Positions 19,652 through 27,983 of a DNA stretch of 27,983 nucleotides are shown piece after piece (position 1 is the stretch's first letter; every line of letters starts with the position of its first letter). The DNA comes from Schoenoplectus triqueter. Lineage: Eukaryota > Streptophyta > Magnoliopsida > Poales > Cyperaceae. The DNA is taken from the NCBI GenBank assembly GCA_964058805.1, contig CAXKVV010000223.1, positions 1 to 27,983 of the forward strand, written 5' to 3'. A program made the translations under genes and the position numbers. The notes beneath the pieces were generated by a model. The model worked only from the letters and a program-made list of their open reading frames with translations, was not told the origin of the DNA and made no database searches.

Positions 19652-20080
19652 TTGAGAAGGATCTAATTTTCACCACTGGATTTAGTCGCATCTAATATAA
19701 CCAAATTTCTTTTTAATTTATATTTCATAATTTAGTATTTAAATTTTAAATCTAAATCACTGATTTTATTCATTTTTACACTAGATATTAAGATATATGT
19801 TCATAAAATTTTATTATTTTTTGAGCTCATTTAAAGTGGGATTGAATGATAGTAAAATAAATATATAAAAATTAATCAATCATAATAAATTAGATTCACT
19901 CATTTTGATACCATTTGATCTAGCATAAAATAACATCCAAAAATCATGAAATTTTACAAACATATATCTATCATAAAATTAAACAAAATCGATGGGTTCA
20001 GATTTAAATTTTCAATATTAAATTTTAAAATATAAATTAAAAATAAGTTTAATACCAGTTTTGGTGGCATTCTCTCCTAT
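19652..20080. mobile_element. Fold-back MITE with ~200-bp arms
   Basis: The left arm (CACCACTGGATTTAGTCGC, TTTCTTTTTAATTTATATTT, TTAGTATTTAAATTTTAAATC) matches the reverse complement of the right arm (CCACCAAAACTGGTATTAAA, TTATTTTTAATTTATATTTT, TTAATATTGAAAATTTAAATC) with scattered differences. The centre lies near 19850-19880. Edges are approximate and no duplication was identified. Confidence 0.55.
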
Positions 20081-20342
20081 TTTCTTTTAATTTTGTAGGC
20101 AGTAAGAACTGTCAAGTTTTACAGTTCGAATTTGTAAACGTAACCCCACAAACCGAAGCACCATTTTCTACGATTCTTTATATATTTCGTAGTTAAAAAA
20201 AATAAAGCGCATCCAGTGGTTAAGTTTTATAAATTTAAACAAAAACAAGAGAACTAATCCATCTGATACGCATTACTTTTATCATTGCGTCCCTCTTATT
20301 TAATTTTCCCCAAAGATTAAAGTTATATATATATATATATAG
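20081..20342. other. Intergenic spacer ending in a (TA)n tract
   Basis: No gene was recognised. A (TA)n run at about 20325-20341 is the flank of the next element. Confidence 0.5.
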
Positions 20343-20725
20343 AGTAGAGATACCGTGAGCTTAACTCAAAAAACATATCAAATCATTTTAAAATTTTAAT
20401 TTATCATTCTCATTAAATTCTTTATATGAAAATTCCATGGGATGCAAAAATTTGGAGCGTTTTGAGTTTTTTAAGTTGTGATTTTTAATTTTTGAAAATC
20501 AACTCTAAAAATAATAATAATATATTCAATACTTGAACATCATTTTAAAAAATTAAAAACGGTGACTTAAAAAACTCAAAACACTCCAATTTTTTGCATC
20601 CCACAAGATTTTTATATAAAGAATTTAATGAGAATGATAAATTAATATTTTGAGATGATTTAATATGTTTTTTGAGTTAAGCTCACGGAAGGCCTCCGTG
20701 AGCTTAAGCTCACGGTATCTCCACT
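20343..20725. mobile_element. Palindromic MITE, family B, copy 3 (B3), opposite orientation
   Basis: Arms match B2 closely (TTTAATGAGAATGATAAATT, AAAAACGGTGACTTAAAAA). The asymmetric centre (AACTCTAAAAATAATAATAATATATTCAATACTTGAACATC) is the reverse complement of that of B2, so the element lies in the other orientation or has flipped. The right end keeps the 16-bp palindrome (20698-20713). The left end lacks it through an apparent 27-bp deletion between GTGAGCTTAA repeats. It is followed by (CT)n(TA)n at 20725-20748. Confidence 0.8.
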
Positions 20726-20750
20726 CTCTCTCTCTCTATATATATATAAA

Positions 20751-21139
20751 GAGTGAGGATCCATTGAGAATGAATTATTTTGACAAACTTAACAATGGAC
20801 CTCTAAATAAACACAACAAAAAAAATAAAAATGAAAAAAATTTATAGATGTGTTCTTCTATCTTTAGATTGATGGTCATTCAAATTTCATGCAATTTCAT
20901 TATCGTTTGATAGTCCATCAAAGATCATTAAATTTTCATATAAGTTGCAACGGTTTTAATTTAACGGTCTTTGATGAACTATCAAATAATAATAAAATTA
21001 CATGAAATTTGAATGGTCATCAATCTAAAGATAGGAAAACACATCTATAAAAAAAAATCATTTTTATTTTTTTTTTATATTTATTTAGAGATCTATGACA
21101 AAGTTGTCAAAATAACCCATTGTCAACTGATCTCTTCTA
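20751..21139. mobile_element. Palindromic MITE, family D, copy 2
   Basis: The left end (GAGGATCCATTGAGAATG, then TTATTTTGACAAACTT) pairs with the complement of the right end (GAGATCAGTTGACAATG, then TTATTTTGACAACTTT). Inner arms GATAGTCCATCAAAGATC and GGTCTTTGATGAACTATC pair and match the element at 9557-9949. It follows directly on the TA tract that ends B3. Open frames on it are chance. Confidence 0.7.
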
Positions 21140-21352
21140 AAAAAAAAGACAGTTTTGCATTGACTTGGTTACTTGAGAGTATAAATTTCTATTATATATA
21201 AATCCTTAGTTACCAGTAGAGATGATGATAATACAACACGTGGCTGTTTATATCCATTCGGAACTTCTCAGTTCGTGACCAACACATCCGGTCCAGACAG
21301 AGAATTGATAGGACCGGGTTGAGCCTTGTCGTATGTCAAGCTGAGACTTATA

Positions 21353-21674
21353 TAGAGGTGGCAGAATCCGACCCAACCCGACAAACCCTCCCAATCCGTC
21401 CGGATCCGAACCCGATCCGACCCGATTTTTTAAGAAAGTCAAACTGATCTGACCCGACTCGAACCCGATCTGACCCGACCCGACCCGAACCCGACCTGAC
21501 CCGACCCGACCCCAGATTAAATGGCCTTCAATCCAATCGAAATCTATCAACGATCTGAAAAAACACAACATGTAAATTGACCTGACCCGACCCGACCTGA
21601 TTTCTTCCAGAAAGTCAAACTGACCCGACCCGCCCGACCCGAACCCGACCCGACCCGTCCGATTGCCACCTCTA
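21353..21674. mobile_element. hAT-type MITE with CCCGA-pentamer interior and 8-bp target-site duplication
   Basis: Ends TAGAGGTGGCA and TGCCACCTCTA are perfect 11-bp inverted repeats. The flanks GACTTATA at 21345-21352 and 21675-21682 are identical. The interior is mostly degenerate CCCGACCCGA and AACCCGATC words, with AAGAAAGTCAAACTGA-type blocks repeated directly (21432-21447 and 21610-21622). The minus-strand frame across it (VGSGRVRVGSG) is an artefact of the pentamers. Confidence 0.85.
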
Positions 21675-21682
21675 GACTTATA

Positions 21683-22054
21683 CATGCTTGGTGTTACTTG
21701 GGCCCTCTCGGCCTTGAGTATTGAAAATTTTAATTGCAGATAGGCCGACTAAATAATTTTCATTCCGACGGCATAGACCGATATAAGATTTTGGTAGAAC
21801 GAAATCTAAGAACATTTTTAACACTGAAATCATTTTTAAATTTTTGTTTAAGACACGTCAAAAAAATTACTAATCATAATTAATTTTCTTCAATACTAAA
21901 ATTTTATGATGACAGTTTTCATACCAAACTAACAATTATCATCCACGTCAAACAATAATTACAAAAAAAAATTTACAACACTGCACCTTCTCCCTAAATT
22001 GTAAATGTTTCAATTAAAATATAAAAAATAATATGACATACTGAAAGAATTAAT
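21683..22054. other. Intergenic, no gene recognised
   Basis: The first ~110 bp is moderately GC-rich (GGGCCCTCTCGGCCTTGAG) and continues the sequence interrupted by the hAT MITE; its identity is unknown. The rest is AT-rich. Confidence 0.45.
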
Positions 22055-22257
22055 TTAATCATCAAGCTCATCTGCTTCGAATCAATTCCAAATGTCTTTC
22101 ACTAAATCGGCTTGTAGTGTACAATTTATAAATCTCTCGTGAATTCTTCAATGATTTTGAATATATTCTTCATAACGTGATAAAGCCGGCTTCTATGAAT
22201 TTCAGATCGTAATACATTATCATTTACTAGTTCATCTGGATAATCAAAGTTTGCAGG
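22055..22257 (-). pseudogene. C-terminal remnant of a PIF/Harbinger (ALP1/HARBI1-like) transposase
   Basis: Minus-strand reading contains LQADLVKDIWN followed by a stop and FEADELDD before a TAA at 22055. The string 'LQADLVEHIW..F' is a hallmark of the C-terminus of plant Harbinger/ALP1-like proteins. Upstream (22257 to about 22130) another frame reads PANFDYPDELVNDNVLRSEI and on to a stop, so at least one frameshift and one nonsense codon are present. No DDE catalytic part is visible, so this is a dead fragment. The same strand carries the MATE-like exons just upstream. Confidence 0.4.
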
Positions 22258-22578
22258 AAAAAAAAAGAAGAATAAATGTCAAGTTGGTGTTACTTTAATG
22301 CTTCTGATTGATTTTGCAGCAGAATGCACTCATAGAAGAAAGATTTTGCAGCAAAAAGCAATTGCCTACTTATTTATTTCTCCTATGCTTGAGCTACATG
22401 CAGATAGTATTTTTAATGATAGGAAAATGAAATCAACAGATTTCACACCATATTAGGCAACTGGAGCTTGAGTCTGATACTTTTTCTAAGTCATTTTTAG
22501 TTGCTTATGACTTGAAGTATTCAATTGGACTGATGAGAAGTTTAAAATAAAGCATCAAAAGTTTAGTTCAAAACTTAC
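22258..22578. other. Non-coding, possibly intron of the MATE-like remnant
   Basis: Follows a GTAAGT donor on the minus strand. It contains a direct repeat GATTTTGCAGCA at about 22310 and 22342. No further transporter exon could be found. Confidence 0.35.
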
Positions 22579-22806
22579 CATGTTGACATGCCACCAACTT
22601 GTAACTCGGGATGTTCCAGTATGCCGACCAAAATTATAACAACCTGAGTAATAACAAAGCTTCAACTGTCAAAAGAAAAATCAATTTAACCATAACAAAA
22701 ATATGTGGATCAAATTGTTAAAATTGAAAACCCTATTAATATATAATTCTGACCGTAACATTATAGCAGAAGCATGAGGAAGAATGCCACTTGTAACATC
22801 GGAAAA
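22579..22806 (-). pseudogene. Remnant of a MATE (DETOXIFICATION-type) transporter, two exon pieces
   Basis: MATE/DTX proteins are membrane antiporters that export organic cations, flavonoids or metals. On the minus strand, 22806-22754 reads FSD then LPHASAIML and ends at a GT. An ~88-nt intron ends TTTTCTTTTGACAG. The piece 22665-22579 has QVVIILVGILEHPELQVGG in one frame and ends ATG|GTAAGT. This matches the family block 'LSLASAVMLCLETWY.Q..VL.AGLLENPEL.LD.LSI' before the next transmembrane helix. Between the joined exons the expected CLE.WY stretch is broken by a TGA and small indels. Only about 45 of some 480-500 residues are present. A tighter acceptor at CTCAG|GTTG is an alternative. A decayed or truncated gene is most likely. 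Confidence 0.5.
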
Positions 22807-23300
22807 TATCTAATACCTTTCTATAATTAAGCTGAGTTGTAATAAAGATAATATATTTTTATACTATGTTATATGAGTGTGGGTGCGGGTATCATATTTG
22901 ATATGGTGCAAATGCGATAATACGTTAATTTTAAAAAATCTTAGATACGGTGCTATTATGTATAATAAATTTTATATAAAATAATATTTATAATAAACAA
23001 AAAAAGGGGGAACACTCTCTTAATTTATCAAGCAAAAGGCAGCAGCTAATATAATGGCGAGTGCGCACGATGGGAAGCATTTCTTTTTATCGAGAAAAAA
23101 GTTAGCATAAGGAACCGGTTAATTTTCTAATGATTTGGACTAAAATTTGTCTCAAATCTTATTTTAACCATTGCATCAATTTTTTTCATCAATCTCGATG
23201 AAAACTCATTTTTCATTTTATATTTTTTCCAATCTAAATGTTAATTTAATGATTGAAATAAAATTTAGTTCCAAGTCATTGAAATCCCATTCCTAAAATT
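22807..23300. other. AT-rich intergenic, no gene recognised
   Basis: No further MATE exon was found upstream. A short motif-repeat region (GGTGCGGGTATCATATTTGATATGG, 22881 on) resembles the degenerate word repeats seen elsewhere. Confidence 0.45.
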
Positions 23301-23304
23301 AAAA

Positions 23305-23640
23305 CCTTGCTTTCACACAAGCATCGATGTGATATAGTGGTCTTGCTACTTTCTTCATTTCCCTTAGGCGTGGGTTTGATTCCTCGTGCCCTTTCCTTTT
23401 CCAAGGGATTTTTCAGAGAATTTATGGGATCGATTGTGGCTGCAACGTGTGCGGCTTTCAGTGTGACGCATCCAAAACGTATTCAAAGTGTCATAATGGA
23501 GTATCGAAAACATATTAAAGTGTATCGGAGACCAAATTTACAAGTCAGACTAAATAAAATAGTCAGATATATCACATGGCGTATCCGATATGAATCTGTA
23601 TTGAACTTGTAATGGATACACGTGCGTTAAAGAATTTGAA
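23305..23640 (+). mobile_element. Possible tRNA-derived SINE
   Basis: TGATATAGTGGTC (23330-23342) resembles a pol III A box and GGGTTTGATTCC (23372-23383) a B box. They are about 43 bp apart, as in plant SINE heads, and GCGTGGGTTTGATTCC is the usual SINE context. The body after it contains degenerate GTATCGGA/GTATCC words. No clear poly-A/T tail or flanking duplication was identified. The 101-codon plus-strand frame through it has no recognisable domain. Confidence 0.4.
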
Positions 23641-24341
23641 GTATTGGAGTAATACGCCTTTTTTATAAAGCAAATAAAAATTAATTATTATAGAAAGCAA
23701 CTAATCTGCTCAAATATATACTTTTATCTAAAGTTTCTGTCCCAGAGAATTGTGCATGCTATTGAGCACTAGGAACTGTCAGGAGTTTGCCAGAAATACA
23801 AATAATACCAATTCCATGCTTGCTAATTCGCGAGCATCCTAATTGTGCATGCTATTATAGGCTCAAATGGTATCTCAAATTCCAAAAAATATTCTGAAAT
23901 ATTTATTCTCATTTTTTTCTTTTTCATTTGGATAGTGTAGAAATAGCACTGTTCTCGGGTTAGCAACCATCTAAATACATAAACAAAATCGAGAATAATA
24001 GCAGAATATTGTTAATTCGCTAACCCAAAAAAACGTTGGTTAGCGGATTAGTGTCCATGAGGATAGTGAAAACAATGAAAAATTATTTTTTTTCTCTTAT
24101 ATTAGTACGGAGTAATATTAAATAAATATTATTATTAAATAAAATATAAAAAAAAAATTATTTTAACTATTCTCTCAATTATTCTCAAATTACTATCCAA
24201 ACAACATTTTACTAATTCAAAATAGTAAAAATTAACATTTTTTCATATTTTCTAAAATATCACTAATATCATATTATTTTCAATTACTAAAATAAAAAGT
24301 GTTATTCTTACACTAATCCTTTCACCATGCAAACACACCTG
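23641..24341. other. AT-rich intergenic, no gene recognised
   Basis: A direct repeat AATTGTGCATGCTATT occurs at about 23748 and 23841. Inverted GGTTAGCAACC/GGTTAGCGGATTAG motifs at 23958-24050 hint at another small element. TACGGAGTA at 24106 resembles a Stowaway tip but has no partner. Confidence 0.4.
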
Positions 24342-24559
24342 TGGGCCTGGTGTTCCCAACAAAATGTGCACGTTTTAAATTTATTTATGCATGTAGCCAC
24401 GATGGAACCGTTCTTCTTCTCATGTCAGCCCAAACGCATAGCCAGCCCTCCATCTGTATCCCCCCAACACAGAGGAAACCTCACCATAAATTCACAGAAT
24501 AAGGCCCAGAAAATTTCCACGATTCAGCCTAATATATGGACTTAATTCTTTTCTGGGCC
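24342..24559. promoter_or_regulatory. Cluster of TGGGCC/GGCCCA elements
   Basis: TGGGCC at 24342-24347 and 24554-24559, GGCCCA at 24503-24508 and AGCCCA at 24427-24432. Such site-II/UP-type motifs cluster in promoters of growth-related plant genes. No attached gene was recognised on either side. The 72-codon plus-strand frame here has no known motif. This may be a promoter relic. Confidence 0.3.
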
Positions 24560-25979
24560 TACATTTGTTTGTTTGAGCATCTTTACAAATATTAGAAAAA
24601 AAGCTGTCTATTACGTGAAACTCTCTTAATTTTAAAAAATATTATATATAATATATTAATTTTTATAAATAAATAATATATTTTATTTAGATATAATTTA
24701 TGTCTAAATTAATTATAAATATTTTAAAAATTTTAAATAAAATTAATTCATTATTTAATAATGATAATTTATGAAATATAATAATTTTTTTTCTAAGGAA
24801 GGCTATACAACTGATAGCCTTTTTTTACAATAAATATTAATAATAATCGATGTTTAATGTATTTGATGTATAACTTTATTTTATTAATACATGTAGAAAA
24901 ATAACAAAAGAAATGAAAAGAAATGACTTTAGATAATTATGAATTTCTCATCGTTATAAATATCCTCAACTTCAATTTTTTTAAATAAAAAAACAGACTG
25001 AAAGTTATTCTAATACGGACATACGCTTTAATAGTATAGATAAAGATGCTTTGAGCAGTGAGAAAATACGAGCAGACAGAGACAAGAATTAGTTGTTTCT
25101 AAGCTTAGAAATGCGTGCTTCAAATAATTATTTTATCTTCTGGATATCGTTGAACATATATTATACTTGACAACATAAGAAATGAGAATACTAGTTGCAT
25201 GTATAGAACTATGTCTTGAAACGAGTTGCTGACATTTGAAATAGATCCGCATCTAGTTCTCTAGCGATTAGGAAACGGGTCGTTAAAAAATGAATATCTG
25301 AGCCATTCTATTTAGATGTGCATAAAAAAATAACTTGTAAGTTTTCAAATGTGTAACATCTCACAAGGAAAACATTGCTTTTGCCAATACACAAAAAAAA
25401 TAGTTCTCACTTTTTTGTTATTTTTTTTGTTAAAAAACGGACATTTTAATTTGAATTATATTAAAATTTTGAAAGAAACAAAACCTCTATCAGAGTTATT
25501 CCATTTTCATATGAACAATGAGTTTAAAATAACTTGCTTTGAATTAAAATTTTAAGGTTGGAATTGAGATTGTTTGATGAAGAATTTAAGAAGAACAAAA
25601 AACATGCAAGTTACTTACAAAATGGAATAACTAACTATTTTCTTGCTTGACTTTGAATTTGAGTATTATAAAATATATAGTTGTCAAAAAGATATCATAT
25701 AAAATGCTAACACAAAGAAAAAAAAAATAAGAAACATAATTTGACTGATATTCACCAGTGAACTTGCTGTAAACCGTGCCGTGCAAACTGAATAAAATTG
25801 TTTTACATCTCCATAAACATTTCCCTATATAGCGACATATATCACAAGAAATGAATTATTATTTCTTCTGTCATTCATTTTCATGTTTTAGAATAGAAAC
25901 TTAGAATTTCAACTTTTGAATGATTCTTTAATGAATAAATTGTACACACAAAATTTGAATATATCTGATATATATATGA
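24560..25979. other. Long AT-rich stretch, no gene recognised
   Basis: The frame at 25349-25555 has no recognisable motif. A perfect 14-bp inverted pair AGTTATTCCATTTT/AAAATGGAATAACT (25494-25507, 25619-25632) is the main structure seen. Confidence 0.5.
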
Positions 25980-26246
25980 GAGCATCCGCATTTCATTGTC
26001 AAATTGGTTATCATATTTTATTTGACAAATGTCATTTTAATATCATGGATGCAGAGACTAGACAAAATTAAACAATTATCTAAATTTGACAGTCCATTTG
26101 ACAAGTTACATCAGCGGAGGAACAGAAAAATAATTATGAAAGTGCCAATTTCATTTTATTCAGAGATGCTACTTTTAAAATGGATTGTTAATTTGATGAT
26201 GTGATATAAAACTTTAATTTTGACAATCCAATCAATGCAGATGCTC
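25980..26246. mobile_element. Tourist-like (PIF/Harbinger) MITE
   Basis: The left end GAGCATCCGCATT pairs with the right end, whose complement is GAGCATCTGCATT. GAGCATC tips are typical of plant Tourist-like elements. The 3-bp flanks are TGA (25977-25979) and TAA (26247-26249), consistent with a mutated TWA duplication. The 267-bp interior contains repeated TTTGACA words and no real gene; the 66-codon frame in it is chance. Confidence 0.6.
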
Positions 26247-26249
26247 TAA

Positions 26250-26561
26250 TATTTTAGTTCAACGTTGACGGTTGTACCCAAATTCATATAACATTGAGGC
26301 CAATTCTGCTATTGATTATGATTAGTTTGAGTTTGACTGTTATAATGGAAATTAATGATTGTAATTGATTCTAATTCAATTTTTCTAAAAAATTTAATCG
26401 ATAGTATAACGAGTTAACTACTCTAAAATTAATTCCTGAATCGTGAGAACGGCCACGTCACGCCATCATACATCCCCACCCGTTTGATCCGAGTATGAAT
26501 TATTCCATTGTACAAACCGACCGAGATTCCGTCGCCACACACCCAATTCAAAATCCACATC
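26250..26561. other. Intergenic, no gene recognised
   Basis: Becomes less AT-rich from 26450 (CACGTCACGCCATC, CGTCGCCACACACCC) without a recognisable frame. Confidence 0.45.
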
Positions 26562-26569
26562 TATTAATG

Positions 26570-27181
26570 TAGAATTTAAACGGATATGATATTATCTGAA
26601 ATTATTTATTTATTTCTTTATATATATATTATATATATATATAAATAAATTCGGATATTTTTTTAATATGGATGTCAATTTAATATTTATTTACTGATAC
26701 GGATGTTGATCTGAGTTTTATTTTATGAATATTGATACGGATCTGAATAATTATTCGGATGTGAATAATTTTAAAATTCGAATATTCATTTAAAATATAT
26801 TATATATTTTTCAATTATGCATTTGATGTAGATTATAAATCGATTTAATTTTAGATCTAATATGTGCTCATGTCTTTTATAATTTGCCAATGCATTTGAA
26901 CTAATAACGTAGTAATAATTAGTGATAAATTTTTATAACTAATATTAAAATTTTCCTAACCAAAAAAAATAAATAATTATTTTTCAATAATATTTAAAAT
27001 AATTTTATTTGATATTCGAAATATATTTATATTCACAATCGTATCATTTAGTATTCGGTCCATATTCGATATTGGTTTAATATTTTCAATCTGTATGTGT
27101 ATTCAAAAAATATAATCGGATGTGAATACGATTTCATCATTATGGCATTATCTGTACGTATTTAATCCGTTTACACCTCTT
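26570..27181. mobile_element. Probable hAT-like element with GGATRTGAATAYGGAT-word interior
   Basis: TAGAATTTAAACGGAT at the left and the complement of AAGAGGTGTAAACGGAT at the right form imperfect inverted ends. The flanks TATTAATG (26562-26569) and CATTAATG (27182-27189) agree at 7 of 8 bases. The interior is built from degenerate words such as GATACGGATGTTGAT, GGATCTGAATAATTATTCGGATGTGAAT and complements near the right end. No coding capacity. Confidence 0.5.
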
Positions 27182-27189
27182 CATTAATG

Positions 27190-27553
27190 CTAATCCTTAC
27201 TGTTCCTCCACCGCTTCCGACCCATTATACAGCGGGTCAATTAGCATTCTCAACAACCCATTACATGTATTCCTACGCAACAAACGATACACTCTTTTGG
27301 TTCCCAACAAATTACGGTCTCAACTGCCACAGTAACTCCGCCAGTAGTTGAACACAAATTAACCCCCATTATTACCCCCCCCCCCCACCTCTCTTTCCTT
27401 CGGACCAAACCTCATCTCCCTTCCCTTCCTCGCAAAAGGACAAACGGTAAATCGGTAATTAATCTAAAGGTAATTAATTCACAAGTCACAAGCATTGCTT
27501 GTTAAGGAGCAGTGGAAATAATAAATGACTCCATTCACACAAGAGGATCAGTC
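27190..27553. other. Moderately GC-rich intergenic DNA with a 12-C run
   Basis: No gene was recognised on either strand. A run of 12 C lies at 27375-27386, followed by CT-rich sequence to 27430, which could be promoter-like. No TATA box with an attached frame was found. Confidence 0.4.
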
Positions 27554-27740
27554 TAGGGCTGCACAAAAAAGCTCGGGCTCGTGGCTCAGCTCGGGCTCGG
27601 ATCGGGTTTGAGCTAATCTGGCTCGAGCTAAAATGACTCGAGCTAATTTGGCTCGAGCTAATCTGGCTCGATATTTAAATGAGCCGAGTTTGAGTTGGGG
27701 TCGGCTCGGCTCGTGGCTCGACTCAGCTCGAATAAAAAAA
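27554..27740. mobile_element. GCTCG-word repeat element, left end
   Basis: Starts TAGGGCTGCAC, a hAT-like tip, then AGCTCGGGCTCG, GGCTCGAGCTAA and GGCTCGGCTCGTGGCTCG words to about 27730. No matching GTGCAGCCCTA right end is visible before the window ends, so it is truncated or incomplete. The minus-strand frame of ARLARAKLARV repeats is an artefact. Confidence 0.5.
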
Positions 27741-27784
27741 TAGTTTTTATAATTTTTTTTGCTGAACTTTAATCCGATAACTCC

Positions 27785-27818
27785 TCTCTCATCATCTCTC
27801 ATCATCTCTCATCATCTC
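27785..27818. repeat. 10-bp tandem repeat TCTCTCATCA, three units plus partial
   Basis: Units at 27785-27794, 27795-27804 and 27805-27814 are identical, followed by a partial unit. Confidence 0.9.
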
Positions 27819-27983
27819 ACCGTATCAGCGGCTTAAAGACGTCTCTTGCTCGCTCATAATTAGATTCGTATATCTGACTCGATAATTTTTTGTTGGTCCA
27901 TCCATTCAAATTAATGCAGCGAAGATGTCATTGAAAAAATAGTTTGTTGATATAACAATTTTGTATCAATTATCATACAAATT

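Noticed and set aside
21248..21685. 145-codon minus-strand frame rich in GSGRVG
   Set aside because: Produced by CCCGA pentamers of the hAT MITE; it crosses both ends and duplications of the element.
24578..25049. Possible MITE bounded by CATCTTTA and TAAAGATG with TTTGAG on both sides
   Set aside because: Only about 9 terminal bases pair, the interior shows no further inverted match, and the duplication length fits no certain class.
27548..27805. 85-codon minus-strand frame with ARLARAKLARV repeats
   Set aside because: Translation of GCTCG word repeats.
1..27983. CRISPR array, tRNA or rRNA gene, prokaryotic operon
   Set aside because: No regularly spaced identical repeats with unique spacers, no cloverleaf with both boxes except the SINE-like head, and the gene structure is that of a plant nuclear genome.

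Overview
This window looks like intergenic nuclear DNA from a flowering plant, probably a eudicot. It is very AT-rich, has canonical GT-AG introns, carries one plant-specific multi-exon gene, and is dense in small DNA-transposon derivatives. No bacterial gene organisation, rRNA, tRNA gene or CRISPR array is visible. Almost all long open frames are chance frames in repeats. The real coding content lies in short exons.

Layout. 1-~810 is a retrotransposon LTR-like remnant; a diverged relative lies at 18472-19591. 1626-2041 (minus) is a frameshifted fragment resembling the C-terminal domain of 60-kDa jasmonate-induced-protein-like proteins. 4325-6060 (minus) is the one apparently intact gene: a GASA/snakin (gibberellin-regulated) cysteine-rich secreted peptide of 109 residues in four exons, with a TATA box, a 22-G run just upstream, and a 145-bp hAT MITE inside intron 1. 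6.2-11.2 kb is AT-rich DNA with fold-back elements, a GC-rich 58-bp-arm hairpin, a 1.15-kb element with long terminal inverted repeats and a 440-bp hAT MITE. 12-14.5 kb holds two copies of a ~0.47-kb segment around a degenerate CACG-rich array and an orphan promoter-like segment. 16.5-18.4 kb is a train of four palindromic MITEs joined by (TC)n/(TA)n tracts; related elements recur at 19.7-21.1 kb. 21.3-21.7 kb is a hAT-type MITE with a CCCGA-rich interior. 22.0-22.8 kb (minus) holds decayed pieces of a PIF/Harbinger transposase and of a MATE-type transporter. 23.3-28 kb has a possible SINE, a TGGGCC cluster, a Tourist-like MITE, a probable hAT-like element built of GGAT-type motifs, and a GCTCG-rich element.

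There is no operon or pathway here. The main biology is one signal-peptide/defence-type gene in a MITE graveyard. The main structural observations are the microsatellite-linked palindromic MITE train, several precise 8-bp target-site duplications that place different-looking repeats in the hAT superfamily, and the gene remnants that an ORF search would miss.
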